Assembly: GCA_947044365.1 (NCBI GenBank)
Contig: OX345639.1
Location: forward strand, 3,597,001 to 3,661,000
Source of the DNA: Petrosia ficiformis
Lineage: Eukaryota > Porifera > Demospongiae > Haplosclerida > Petrosiidae
DNA length: 64,000 nucleotides
Direction of reading: 5' to 3'
Notes under the pieces: generated by a model
Told to the model about the DNA's origin: nothing
The model's database searches: none
The model's input: only the letters and a program-made list of their open reading frames with translations
Shown here: positions 39,922-51,679 of the stretch, one piece after another
How positions within the stretch are numbered: position 1 is the stretch's first letter
Layout of the letters: every line of letters starts with the position of its first letter
Translations under genes and position numbers: made by a program

Positions 39922-42900
39922 TTCTGTCATGCTTAGGAATGCAATAATTAAATGTATGATTACAGGCACGTTAATCAGTTGACCGCGTGTAGTGGTGATG
40001 GCGTACTGCTCTAATGTAGAGACAAGCGAGGAACCTACGAGTGAGGGACCTACAGTACGCCTTCAACACCTAGCTACACTGAGAAAACGGAAGCAAAGAG
40101 CGGGAGCTACAGAAGAGGCCAAGACAGAGGAGAAATTAAGAGGTAGAGAACAGAAACAGCGAGATCTAGATGAGAGTGAACGAGAGGCAAGTCAATCCTA
40201 TGTATGTTAGCATCATCGCAAGGATCACAAGATGACAAGTCACTAAATTCTCATCAAAGACATGTGTGACTAAAACCACACCTTTCTGCATAATTGACCG
40301 CACCTACAGTTTAGTGCGAGCGAGACAGTCCTGCGCATACATATTCCTAGTTATTAATCAGGCATGGGGCGAAGTACTTTTAAAAGTACTTGAGTACATT
40401 ATGAGTACTTGTAAAAATTAAAAAGTGAGTATGAGTACGAGTACCTCAATTTGGCATTTGTACTCATTAAAGTATGAGTACTTTGGTGTGGTACTTAAGT
40501 ACAATTTTAAGCACTTGAGCTATTATAGTGAAATAATTTTTTCAAAAAATCACTTAAAAGTAACAAGTTCATTGTTGCATCTAATAAACATCATTTTAGA
40601 AAATCTATAGTCTGTAAGTCTGCATCGTTCAGGTCGAAAGATCTTTCCTGCTACACTGAAAAGGCGCTCGACTGGCGCAGAAGATTCTGGTATTGCTAGA
40701 ACATTTTGTGCTAAAACTGAGAGTTTCTTGAATTTATCTTTATTGTTACTCCAAAACCTGAGTACTTCAAAGTGCTTCAAAAGTACTTGGAAGCACTTGA
40801 AAATATGATCGGTGCTTAAATACAGTACAAGTATCTGTGCTTCTCATGAAAAAAGATTCGAGTAATTACCAAGTGCTTCATTAACTGTGCTTAAGTGTAC
40901 TTAAGTACAAGTACCAACGTACTTCACCCCATGTCTGTTATTAATTAAATAATCATTCTGTTGCACAAAAACCCAGTCTACATGTACATGTAGTATATAC
41001 ACTTTGTTTATCTAACAGGATGATTCGTTACTCAAGGGACGTATTCAACTCATTGAAGTTAATGCTAATTCTGTATTGGGTCATGAGGGAGATCTAGTGA
41101 GTCTGTTCAATATTGTAACATGTGACAATCATGTGATGTATATATTTCTATGTAGGATAGCTGTGTTTATTTCATAGTATCTGGAAGACTAAAAGTTTTC
41201 AGACAAAGCAGCAATCACTCACCTGTTGAGGTAATAAAGCTTTCTCACTCTCACCTCTCTTCCTCACTAGTCCCCTCTCTCCCTCCATCTCTAAACTGCA
41301 CATGGCCATTTGGTCATCACAGGGTTGCAAGCTCACAATAGCAAGTCTTGCTGTGATTATTCCCTCTCTCCCTCCCTCCCTCTCTCCCTTCCTCTTTCTC
41401 TCTTTCTCTCTCCTCTCTCTCCCTCTGTCTCTCTCTGTCTCTCTCTCTCTTACTTCTATATCTTTAGGATTTATTGTATGTAGCTCAACCCAGTGAGTTT
41501 GTTGGTGTACTCTCTGCTCTAACAGGAGAGCCTTCGTTCATCACTATCAAAGCTTCTGCATATTGTCATTTAATTGCAATAACAAAGACCAATCTATATC
41601 AGTGAGATATACACATGTACATGTACAATGTATGTAGATGTACATGTACATTATGTACGCTATATTCAATAATACATGGAAAATCATGTTTAGCGAGTTA
41701 GCACAGAGGAAACAACACACATCACAGCACTTGTACATCCACACACAAAATATACATATATAATCTACAACAGATATCAAAGGAATTACATGTGATATAA
41801 GCCCTTGTGGGTTCTTTATATCCCTTTGATGTTTGATATAAGCCCTGTCACCTTGTTAACAGCTGTCATAACGACACAATGGCTAGGCAATTGCACATGC
41901 ATGCACATGTCTGTTGTAGGTGGAGTATATAATGGTTATGTACTCCAGTTATATCAGATTTATACTTAACTGACTTAAACCGACGTTCTTTCAAGGAAAG
42001 AGATAGCTTTTGCTTCCTGGGAACTGTGACAGCCGTCTCTTCAGCCATAGCGACGACACAATGTGCTAGGCAATTGCGCATGCTCATGTCTGTGTTGTAG
42101 GTGGGATATATAATAGTTATAACATGTGGCACTCGGGTTATATCAGATTTATAAAAACCAAGCCCGAGGGCGAGGTTTTTATAAATCTGATATAACCCTG
42201 ATACCGTGTTATAACCTTAACATATATATTATATATATAATTAAATAAATTAATTAAAAACCACAAAGACTTAGAAATAACCACAGAAGAGCTATAAAAT
42301 TCACAATGGCTTATAAAATGTAGAATGGCTTAGGGACAGCCACAGATACATGTACATATGTACACTATAATTATACATGTACATGTACATAACTACATAC
42401 ATACAATACACATATTTACATGTTCAATATGTACACCACATACATGTACATAACTACATACGTATTGTACATCTACATGTACATGTACATAACTAGATAC
42501 ATACCTCTACATGTACATAACTACATACATACATCTACATGCACACATACATCTACATGTACATAACTGCATCATCTACATGTACATAACTACATACATA
42601 CATACATACAATACACATATTTACATGTTCAATATGTACACCACATACATGTACATAACTACATACGTACTGTACATCTACATGTACATGTACATAACTA
42701 GATACATACCTCTACATGTACATAACTACATACATACATCTACATGCACACATACATCTATATGTACATAACTGCATCATCTACATGTACATAACTACAT
42801 ACATGTACATACATACATACATATGTACAGTTACATAACTGCATACATGTACATAACTACATACATACATCTACATGTACATAGCTACATACATACATTT

Positions 42901-45900
42901 ACATGTACATAACTACATACATACATTTACATGTACATACATGTAACTACATACATACATACATACATCTACATATGTTTATAGAATTCTCTCAGAGCAT
43001 CCTATAGCTGTGTGTGGAATAGCAGCTGATCTTGTGAGAAGATTATCTCCATTTGTGCATCAGGTTGATTTTGCACTTGACTGGATGGATCTGGAAGCTG
43101 GGAAAGCACTTTACAGGTACATGTATATGTACATGTACATGTGCAATATTACATGTACATTACATGTACATGTGCAATACGTATAACATGTAAAAGTATT
43201 ACATGTACATGTACAAGATAATGATTTGTACTTTTATCTTAGACAAGGTGATGAGTCAAATATAGCATACATTATATTAAATGGACGTCTTCGATCTGTT
43301 GTGAAAAACAGTGATGGAAAGAAAAAACTTGTTGATGAATATGGAAGAGGAGAGACTGTGGGTGTGGTAAGTTAGGATTAGCCAATCAGATTCATCCAGT
43401 CACATGCTGTCATACTATAGGTAGAAGTAATGACTAAATCATGCAGAGCCACAACTGTTCATGCTATTAGGTAAAGAAATGATTTTCCTTACAAATGTTT
43501 TAAAAATACTTATTTTAGAGATACTGAATTAGCTTGTCTACCAGTGGGACTGTTGAATGCAATTAAAGTCAAGAAGCCACAGGTATGTAAAGCCATGCTT
43601 CTACATGGTGTTTTTGATAAGCTCATATGATACACCACTGGCCCAAAGAGCTTTTTAGTTGACACTGCACAGTTCTCTCTTTGGGCCAGATGGCACAGTT
43701 AATTATGATTATATTGTCACTAACATTTGTTAATTAGCTCAAACTATATCCCCAATGGTGCACACACTAATCATTGTTGAGCGAATTTGGCCCATGCTTT
43801 AAAACGAATCAAAAACTCTGCTTCTACATGTACATAATAAAAACATGTAATTCCCTGTGTATATGTTAGGTGGTATCACGTCTTATTCAACTACTTGGAG
43901 AGAGAATTCTTGGAAGCTACAACAGATTATCCTCTTCTAACATTCCTTCTACAGAAGGTACAGTATATGTTGTACACACACAACCAACCTCACATACATG
44001 TACATGATACATGTATTTTGTACATACACAATAGTGTTGTTATAGTATGACAATATTGACCACTTTTAGTTATACATGTAAGTATAGTATGATGGCTTTC
44101 TCAAAATGTAGTTACAGTTATCTAACTAAAAGTGGCCATTATTGGCCAATTTTCATTTTAGTTAGTTATAGTTATCACAATTGGCTTGTAATTTAGTAAT
44201 AGACTTGTAATTTAGATGCCTTACTAAAAGGTGTTTTAGTTGTAATTATTATAATGGACCTGTAATTAGTTCACTAAAAGTCACAATACCTTACTCAGTG
44301 TTTGCACAGAAGGGTGGGTGGTACCATGTCACTCCCCCACCCTTTAATTAAACTTTATGCTGAAAACACTGTTTTATAACACTGTTGACCAAACATCATG
44401 TACCACTGATGCACTCCCTCATCCTTAATATTTATCCTGGGGGAAACACTGCCTTACTCAAAGGGGTTTTTGTTAATACACACACACCACCACACATATA
44501 CATACACACATAATCACACTGATGCACTCCCCCATTCGTAATATTTATCCTGTGGGAAACACTGCCTTACTCAAATTAATACACACACACCACCACACAT
44601 ACACACATACACATACACACATAATCACATATATACATGTTTATCTTTATATTTATCACACAGGGGTTGGAGTGTTCAGTAAAAACATTGTATCTAACTT
44701 ATCAACAATAGCTGTGGTTCCCATGACACCAGATATCCCGCTTTCTCATTTCACACGTTTGCTCACTTCAGCAATAAATTCTATTGGTCAGAGATTACAT
44801 CATTATTTGTTACTATTTATATCAAATTTGTTACTATTTATAGTTCCTGCCAGTCGATTGACTAGTTCATTAATACAAGAAGAGTTAGGAACATCAGCTT
44901 TAGAGAGGTCTGTGTGTATATATATATATGTTGCTTTGTACAATGTATATAAACTATTTTTTGTATGTGTACATATAAATGTACATGTATGTATATACGT
45001 GTATGTATATACATGTAGATTTACATATACATGTATGTATATATGACTGTACATGCATGTATGTACATCTACATATATGTATATATGACTGTACATGTAC
45101 ATGCATTTGCTAGGATTCATTTAATTCTATCTATACCACTGTATCTATTTATCTATCTGTTTTCAGTGTCCATGAGTATCGTTTGATAACATGGTTAGGA
45201 CATCAAGAAGATACTCATCGTCTTGTACTGTATCAGGCTGACCGATCCCTTACTCCTTGGACTGCTCGCTGCATCAGACAGGTGATAGGTCATTATATAG
45301 TCATGTGATCATCATGTGATGCCGCTTCTATTGTACAGGCTGATTGTATTTTATTACTCGGTATTGCGGAAAAATTTCCTACTTCTGAATCTATGGGAAA
45401 GGTAAAAAACATTTTCCTGTACTGATAATTAGAACATTTATATTACTTTTCCATTTGTCCAGATTGTGGTAGAGGTTGAACGAATCTCGGTTCGTGTACG
45501 TAAAGAGTTAGTTCTTTTACATAAAGAGGATGTGTCTCATCCAACAGGAACAGTAAAATGGTTGAATGCTCTGGGATGGCTATCCTCATATTTTCATGTA
45601 AGGAATACTTATTATAGTTGAGTGAGAATTACCATACACAACCTCATATAACCCTAATAATACCTATACTACATGTACATGATGTTATCAGAGATGTAGA
45701 AAGAAAGAAAGAAAGAAAGACACCTGAGGCAATGGAAAAATGAAAATGAGAGTTGCCTCAGGTGGGATTCGAACCCATGACACTCTGTACTCCAGACAGA
45801 TGCTCTACCAACTGAGCTACCTAATTCTTATACCCAGACATGGGGTAATAGTAATAGACAGTCAAGTAATAATTATTAATAATAGTAATAAACAATCTCG

Positions 45901-48900
45901 ATGTTGAGGTAATAGTAATATTGACTTTAAGTAATATGTTCATTTATAATTGGGCCAGTAGAGACTTTTAGTATTGGATAGTAACCTACTGATTTTTAAA
46001 GTAATAGTAATAGTAATGTACTGATTTTTAAGGTAATACTGTAATAGCAATATATTACATTGTATTGTACTTACCCCAGGTCTGCTTATACCATACCATA
46101 ATATATTTTGTGATTACTTATATGAAGAAGTAACCATTGTTTTGTAAAGTATTGTGTAACTTATTAAAAAAAGCGTGCTCTAACAGTTACCATAGCAACA
46201 AAGAATTGATTGGCCAGTTCAGTGCTTTGCTAATCATGCCTCACATTGAAAATAAACTCTAAATTCTATGAATAAGGCTGAAATAGGAAAGTGAAAAAAT
46301 GCTGGCCGAAGTCAATGCTGGCTGAAGTCAATATTCGATCCCCAGTGATTGTATACCAGCATTTTTTTCACTTTCCTCTTTCATAGAATTTAGCATTTAA
46401 ATTCAGTTCAATGTTTAGAGCACTCTATCAGGAAGGTTCCTCTTTTCAAATGAAAATGGTGTTGTGTGATGTGCAGAATTATATAAAACACAACACTATA
46501 TTAATCCTCTTCTGTCCGGAATGTTTATTATAATGATGTTATCACAGGTTCGGTGTCCAAATTCATATTTTCTTGAACCTACAACTTCATCTGTGAGTTT
46601 TGTGAAATATTAATTTTAATAATTAGTTTTATGAAGTAAATGTTGATATGAAACATAATAATTACATGTATATATGTATTATATCTTTTGATAGGAAGAG
46701 AAGTCACTTCCTAAAGCACCTAACAAGTCAGTGATATGCCCAGTTCATAATGTATTAAATTATGTATTTTTTAAAGTTAACTATTACTATAACTAAAACC
46801 ACTTTTAGTAAGGTATTATATGACTAAGTTAACTAAATTAACTAAATTACAAGTCTACTATAATAACTATAACTAACTAAATGAAAATTGGCCAATAATG
46901 GGCACTTTTAGTAAGGTATTATATGACTTAGTTAACTAAATTACAAGTCTACTAACTAAATGAAAATTGGCCAATAATGGGTACTTTTAGTTAGTTCTAA
47001 AACTATAAGTAAGTGGTCATTATTAGACAACACTAATATTATCTATATAATTGTATCACTAATAAGTCTTTCATATTGTTATCAGCAGTCTTTTCCTCTC
47101 TTATAGGCATTCTGACTTTTCTCGTTTAGCCAGAAGATTAACAGGGACATCTGTGGGTCTAGTATTGGGAGGGGGTGGGGCTAGAGGATTATCTCATTGT
47201 GGAATGATCAAGGCTTTCAGTGAAGCTGGTAAGTGATATGTACAGGGACATCTGTATTGGGAGGGGGTGGGGCTAGAGGATTGTCTCATTGTGGAATGAT
47301 CAAGGCTTTCAGTGAAGCTGGTAAGTGATATGTACAGGGACATCTGTATTGGGAGGGGGTGGGGCTAGAGGATTGTCTCATTGTGGAATGATCAAGGCTT
47401 TCAGTGAAGGCAGTAGGTGATATGTACAGGGACATCTGTATTGGGAGGGGGTGGGGCTAGAGGATTGTCTCATTGTGGAATGATCAAGGCTTTCAGTGAA
47501 GGCGGTAGGTGATATGTACAGGGACATCTGTATTGGGAGGGGGTGGGGCTAGAGGATTGTCTCATTGTGGAATGATCAAGGCTTTCAGTGAAGGCGGTAG
47601 GTGATATGTACAGGGACATCTGTATTGGGAGGGGGTGGGGCTAGAGGATTGTCTCATTGTGGAATGATCAAGGCTTTCAGTGAAGGCGGTAGGTGATATG
47701 TACAGGGACATCTGTATTGGGAGGGGGTGGGGCTAGAGGATTGTCTCATTGTGGAATGATCAAGGCTTTCAGTGAAGCTACATGTAGTAAGTGATATGTA
47801 TAGGGACATCTGTATTGGGAGGGGGTGGGGCTAGAGGATTATCTCGTGGAATGATCAAAGCTGGTATGTGATATGTAGTTGATGCTTAGTAAGTCTTAGT
47901 ATGTAGTTTTTTATCATCCAAAATTTAGTGTAAGAATTACTATCTTAACTATTTCAATACCTGAGTAATAAACTTTGAAACTTTTGGAATAAATCTAGAA
48001 CCTAATTAATAGTAATATTAATAACTAATAATTACCAATAATAGTAATTATTGATATTAATAACTAGTAATTAGTGATATTAATAACTAGTAATTATTGA
48101 TATTAATAACTAGTAATTATTGATATTAATAACTAGTGATTATTAATAACTACATGTAGTAATTAGAGGTTTTATGCTTTCGATTATACTCCACTACGCA
48201 GAGATTTGTCTTACTCAGGAACTGGTCTTGGTGATGGTATATTTGTATATTATTGTATATTATTGGATATTATATAGTAACTAAACTGTCTACACATACA
48301 ATATTCAGGTATACCTATTGATATGGTGGGTGGAACTAGTATCGGAGCATTTGTTGGTGCTCTTTATTGTGAGGATTGTGATAGTGAAAAAGTAAGCGGA
48401 AGAGCTAGAAGTTTCTCTATGAAAATGGCTGGTTATATGGACAAGATTCTTGATCTCACTTGGCCTACAACTTCAATGTTCACTGGTATGATGTAATGAC
48501 AACTGTGTATCTTCACTGTTAGTGTAAATGATTATTATAAATACTATAATATTATATCTACACTTAAACAAATTTTGACCAAATGCTTACTTTTAAATAT
48601 TTGATATTTTTCCACCATTTATACAGTACACTAATGAAATTTTATCTCAAGCATAAAATTTAGAATTGATAGAATATTTGTTCAAAATTGTCATTTTCAC
48701 AGGATAAGTCACATGTCATGCATGTGATCATATATCCTCTTTGGAAGAAATATAATTACTTCTACTTTCAATCAATACATGTGTACATGTACTCTACTAC
48801 ACGTGTACATGTACTCTAATACACGTGTACATGTACTCTAATACATGTGTACATGTACTCTAATACATGTATTCATGTACTCTACTGATTGTGTAGGTCG

Positions 48901-50586
48901 TTCATTTAATCGATTGATATACAATGTATTTGGTGAAAGACAGATTGAGGTGAATCCACACTCCACAATACTAAGTTATAATACATATTTATTGTAACAG
49001 AACTAATTATATATGTACATGTACATGTTATTTCTAATATACATGTATTATTATATATTATTGTAACAGGACTTGTGGATTCCTTATTTCTGTGTTACAA
49101 CTGATATAACTGAATCTATGATGAGAATACATACAGCTGGTTGTTTATGGAGGTATGTTAGATCTAGTATGTCTCTCTCAGGATACATGCCTCCTCTTTG
49201 TGATCCTGTGGATGGACATCTCCTTCTTGATGGAGGTTATGTCAATAATCTACCAGGTAATTACATTTATAGTCCATGGCCTGATCCATCAAAATCACTT
49301 TATAAACCTAATCATTATGTAACTCTAGGAAGCATTTCAACATGATCAGAAATAAATGTTGTTTTTTAATGAAAAAATGAACATGAAGGCTATAGCTATA
49401 GTTCATGGTCTAAATTAGAATTTTCAGAGAATATTAAATTGTCATGGTTCTAACAGATAATATTTTTGATCAAAACCACTTTATATACCTAATAAGGACA
49501 TTATTATATAACTCTAGAATATGTTTCCACCCAACCTGAAACAATTGTTTTTTTTTTTATTGAAAAAAATGATCACCAAGTCATGGTCTAAACTACAGAA
49601 GATTGAAATGCTCACGGTTCTAACAGATAGTGTTTTTCCACTTTGCAAACCTAATAAGGACATAGTTATGTACTGGTAACTCTAGGAAATGTTTTCGCCC
49701 AATCTGAAAGAATGAATTATTTACTTAAAAAATGAACAACAAGGCTATGATTAGAGTTTCAAGAGAATAATATACTTATTATACTACAGCTGATCTAATG
49801 GCTGCTCGAGGAGCTGAAACTATCATAGCAATTGATGTTGGATCTCCAGTTAATAATGACCTCACTAATTATGGAGATGATATCAGTGGTTTTGCTCTCT
49901 TGTGGAACAGGTTAAACCCATTTGCCAAGAAAATGAGGGTGAGCGTGATTAGTGTTTAAGAGTATTGTATTTTCAATCCCATTCTTATAATCCAGATTCC
50001 CACACTGACTGAGATTCAGTCTAGACTGGCTTATGTATCTTGTGTGAGACAATTAGAAGCAGTAAAATCGGATCTGTCTTGTGAATATATTAGACCACCT
50101 ACTGAAAAGTAAGATATATTAATATTATATAAATACATATACTCATATTTCATATGTATACGTCACCTATTGATAAGAAACATACATACATGTATATATA
50201 TAAATTGTATATAATATGTATTATGTATATGTAGTTTGCTATTTTATCCCCAGTATAGCTACACTACAGTTTGGAAGCTTTGATGAAGTTTTTGTGAGTA
50301 TTGATTACATCTTTCATAATTAAAGCACGGTGGTACCACCCACTACATTAATTAAACTACAATGGTATCATCTACTTCAAAATTATAATTAAATATAATA
50401 TTATTTTTATAGCGTATTGGTTATTCTCATTGTAAAACTGTTTTAAGTGGTTGGACTAAAAGTCATGTTTTGAGTCACTTGTTATCTTCTAGTGTTGAGA
50501 AAAGACACAGAATGATATCACCACACACAATGTTGGAACATGAGGTAGGAATAATACATACATACATACATACATACATACATACA

Positions 50587-50620
<34 letters not shown>

Positions 50621-50677
50621 CATACATACATACATGTACAGTACATACATACATACATACATACATACATACATACA

Positions 50678-50711
<34 letters not shown>

Positions 50712-51679
50712 CATACATACATACATACACACTTACACACGTACGTACGCATGTACATACATATGTACACATGTACACACACACACACTATATATTAATC
50801 TAATTATTATCCGTACTTCTTTCATAGTCTGGACTACATGCTAGAGTATCTTCAATACATGATTTAGCTGCTTTTGCTGCAGAGATCCCTATCAGAAGAC
50901 CTGAGGGGGATGAACAAGTGGATAATAATGACAAGGAGGATGAAGATGAGGATGATGACATGACTGGTATGATAATAAAAATAGACAGATGGACAGACAG
51001 GATAAATGGAAGGACAAATGTACAGATAGAGATATAGACAGCTATGCATACAGAAGATGGACAGATCAATATCTACAATAGTACCCAGATCCTTCTTTTG
51101 TAGTAGTAAGTTGGATCTGGATATACAAGACTAATCAATAGACAGATCAATGGTACAGCTTGTACCCAGATTCTTCCTTAGGTTGGGTCTAGCTATACAA
51201 GACTAATCAATAGACAGATCAATGGTACAGCTTGTACCCAGATCCTTCCTTAGGTTGGGTCTGGCTATACAATGGACAGATCAATGGACAGGTCAATAGT
51301 ACAGCTTGTACCCAGATTCATCCTTAGTTTGGGTCTGGCTATACAAGACTAATCAATGGACAGATCAATAGTACAGCTTGTACCCAGATCCTTCCTTAGG
51401 TTGGGTCTGGCTATACAAGACTAATCAATGGACAGATCAATGGTACAGCTTGTACCCAGATTCATCCTTCGTAGTAGCAAGCTGGGTCTGGCTATACAAG
51501 ACTACTTAATCAATATATAGTAGTTAGTGAAATGAGGTAATGTTATTGAATCTACAGGTTACTGGTCTAATCCTGAAGGAAATGTATTCTTATCTGAGGA
51601 AGTTGATAGTAGTGATCCAGAAAAAACTAAAAAGGGAGTTTTTTCACAAACTGCATACTCCGATTCAGAACTTCAATAA
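33939..51679 (+). CDS. PNPLA6/PNPLA7: Neuropathy target esterase (PNPLA6/7 lysophospholipase)
   Basis: ER-membrane serine (lyso)phospholipase with cyclic-nucleotide-binding-like domains and a patatin domain; 1374 residues. Exons: 33939-34191, 35147-35259, 35423-35457, 35606-35690, 35878-35927, 36027-36126, 36725-36927, 37080-37146, 37536-37616, 37684-37901, 38137-38213, 38714-38844, 39194-39349, 41019-41096, 41156-41230, 41468-41601, 42985-43116, 43243-43366, 43421-43470, 43519-43582, 43870-43957, 44664-44786, 44844-44907, 45167-45281, 45339-45401, 45463-45597, 46548-46592, 46695-46726, 47107-47228, 48309-48485, 48897-48949, 49070-49256, 49790-49938, 49996-50108, 50254-50293, 50413-50544, 50828-50966, 51558-51679. 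The N-terminal TM is [16 protein letters not shown]-like domains include [18 protein letters not shown] and [18 protein letters not shown]. The patatin domain has the GGGGARG oxyanion loop, nucleophile GTSIG (S1015) and DGG (D1135). The C-terminus is acidic. PNPLA6 and PNPLA7 cannot be separated from this sequence. Confidence 0.95.
34548..35087. mobile_element. Non-autonomous element with ~39-bp terminal inverted repeats
   Basis: The left end CACCCTTCGCATAGAGGAGG is repeated inverted at the right end (35049-35087) with one mismatch over about 39 bp. The 540-bp interior has no coding capacity. It lies in intron 1 of PNPLA6/7. Target-site duplication not evident. Confidence 0.8.
36180..36715. 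repeat. ~120-bp tandem repeat in PNPLA6/7 intron 6
   Basis: A unit built on TAGATATATACATGCATGTA then ACTTATAGATACATACATAC, about four copies. Alternate units carry ATGTACATAG or ATGTACGTAG, so the array has a two-unit higher order. It ends at the acceptor of the exon at 36725. Confidence 0.85.
37913..38070. mobile_element. MITE-like element, TIR GGTGTGGAAAYAG family
   Basis: A 158-bp element with ends GATGTGGAAATAG and CTGTTTCCACACC as inverted repeats. A close relative lies at 61005-61164 in the FUBP-like gene, with the same interior (CAGACATTCACTAGATTTAT). It lies in a PNPLA6/7 intron, 11 bp downstream of an exon. Confidence 0.8.
38228..38410. mobile_element. MITE-like element, TIR CAGTGRGTGGAACCTC family
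   Basis: The ends GTGGAACCTCTCTATTAC and GGAGGTTCCACTG are inverted repeats. Related to the element at 22003-22104. Confidence 0.7.
38930..39150. mobile_element. Degenerate copy of the AGTGTTGTTATAGTATG repeat family
   Basis: Contains the family signature: TTTTAGTTA-rich blocks, AAGTGCCCATTATT, GACTTGTAA, and CCTTACTAAAAG followed by a TTTTAG block. Other copies are at 6760-6874, 7217-7345, 15391-15630, 20411-20692, 44036-44290 and 46740-47035. Confidence 0.65.
39992..40186 (+). other. Putative alternative first exon inside PNPLA6/7
   Basis: Open frame from ATG 39998 ([20 protein letters not shown], then a highly charged Lys/Arg/Glu stretch). It looks like coding rather than repeat sequence. 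It cannot be an internal exon of the main model, since reading from the nearest acceptors hits stops. However GAG|GCAAGT at 40186/40187 is a good GC-AG donor, and it joins in frame to the exon at 41019. An internal promoter giving an N-terminally shortened esterase is possible. Speculative. Confidence 0.3.
40359..40937. mobile_element. hAT transposon remnant with perfect 8-bp target-site duplication
   Basis: The 579-bp element is flanked by TTATTAAT at 40351-40358 and 40938-40945. The terminal inverted repeats start CAGGCATGGGGCGAAGTAC (left) and CAGACATGGGGTGAAGTAC (right end, reverse complement). The interior is rich in GTACTT words. The minus strand at 40550-40780 keeps an open frame for the hAT C-terminal dimerisation region ([20 protein letters not shown]). 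The catalytic part of the transposase is missing, so it is non-autonomous. It lies within a PNPLA6/7 intron. Confidence 0.92.
40550..40780 (-). pseudogene. hAT transposase C-terminal dimerisation fragment
   Basis: A 76-residue open frame with [17 protein letters not shown] and [15 protein letters not shown], which are recognisable hAT-family C-terminal motifs. It lies wholly inside the hAT element, with no catalytic domain upstream. Remnant of an internally deleted autonomous element. Confidence 0.88.
41790..42206. mobile_element. Inverted-repeat element with a near-perfect terminal palindrome
   Basis: GGGTTATATCAGATTTATAA at about 42136 is repeated inverted after a loop of about 20 bp (GCCCGAGGGCGAGG), forming a ~70-bp hairpin. 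A looser internal duplication occurs at about 41860-41960 and 42035-42140 (GGCAATTG...GTTGTAGGTGG...). Probably a MITE in a PNPLA6/7 intron. Confidence 0.65.
42340..42980. repeat. TACATG/ACATAC satellite-like tract
   Basis: Repeated CTACATGTACATAACTACAT words, including a directly duplicated block of about 220 bp (42390-42600 versus 42605-42790). It extends to the acceptor of the exon at 42985. Confidence 0.85.
44036..44290. mobile_element. AGTGTTGTTATAGTATG-family repeat
   Basis: Begins TAGTGTTGTTATAGTATGAC and carries the family blocks (CCATTATTGGCCA, GACTTGTAATTTAG, CCTTACTAAAAGG). A separate direct duplication of about 110 bp follows at 44400-44600 (TGATGCACTCCC...AAACACTGCCTTACTCAAA). 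Confidence 0.7.
45700..45826 (-). mobile_element. tRNA-derived SINE
   Basis: The minus strand reads TAGCTCAGTTGGTAGAGC (A box) and GGTTCGAATCC (B box), with a full D arm, an anticodon arm (loop CTGGAGT) and a T arm. The acceptor stem does not pair, and a non-tRNA body plus a TTTC-repeat tail follow. This is the build of a tRNA-derived SINE rather than a working tRNA. It lies 8 bp from a hAT-type MITE in a PNPLA6/7 intron. Confidence 0.82.
45835..46084. mobile_element. hAT-type MITE with perfect 8-bp target-site duplication
   Basis: A 250-bp element flanked by CTTATACC at 45827-45834 and 46085-46092. The ends CAGACATGGGGTAATAGTA and CAGACCTGGGGTAAGTAC (right end, reverse complement) resemble those of the 40359-40937 element. 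The interior is GTAATA-rich, without coding capacity. Confidence 0.9.
46261..46393. mobile_element. Short inverted-repeat element
   Basis: AAATTCTATGAATAAGG and GGAAAGTGAAAAAATGCTGG at the left are matched inverted at the right (CCAGCATTTTTTTCACTTTC...CATAGAATTT). The interior has a tandem GCTGGCCGAAGTCAAT/GCTGGCTGAAGTCAAT pair. Confidence 0.7.
46740..47035. mobile_element. AGTGTTGTTATAGTATG-family repeat, reverse orientation
   Basis: Reverse-oriented copy ending CAACACTAATATT, with an internal direct duplication (AAATGAAAATTGGCCAATAA occurs twice). It lies between two PNPLA6/7 exons. Confidence 0.7.
47229..47870. repeat. Tandem array made from the PNPLA6/7 exon encoding the oxyanion loop
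   Basis: About seven units of ~92 bp copied from the 3' part of the exon at 47107-47228 plus its donor. Each carries GGGAGGGGGTGGGGCTAGAG (the GGGGARG coding stretch) and GAATGATCAAGGCTTTCAG. Copies lack 9 bp of the true exon (the codons for about three residues before LGGGG) and keep GT at the donor, but they have no acceptor. They lie in the intron after the true exon. Confidence 0.9.
49257..49789. repeat. Degenerate ~170-bp triplication in PNPLA6/7 intron
   Basis: Three diverged copies of a block containing ACCTAATMAKGACATT, AACTCTAGRAA, a T-rich run and AAAAAATGAWCA. No coding capacity. Confidence 0.6.
50550..50790. repeat. (CATA)n microsatellite
   Basis: Long ACATACAT tract just after the donor of the exon ending at 50544. 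ORFs in every frame are repeat artefacts. Confidence 0.9.
51070..51510. repeat. ~70-bp minisatellite in last PNPLA6/7 intron
   Basis: Units with GGTACAGCTTGTACCCAGAT and GGTTGGGTCTGGCTATACAA, about six copies. Each unit contains the palindrome GTACAGCTTGTAC. Confidence 0.85.

Noticed and set aside
44787..44843. Reading straight through as coding (the frame stays open)
   Set aside because: Splicing G|GTCAGA to ATAG|TT restores the alignment to PNPLA6/7 (NSI-VPASRL). The in-between residues have no counterpart in the family.
45747..45820. A working tRNA gene (anticodon loop CTGGAGT)
   Set aside because: D, anticodon and T arms look right but the acceptor stem does not pair, and a SINE body and TTTC tail follow. 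Called a tRNA-derived SINE instead.
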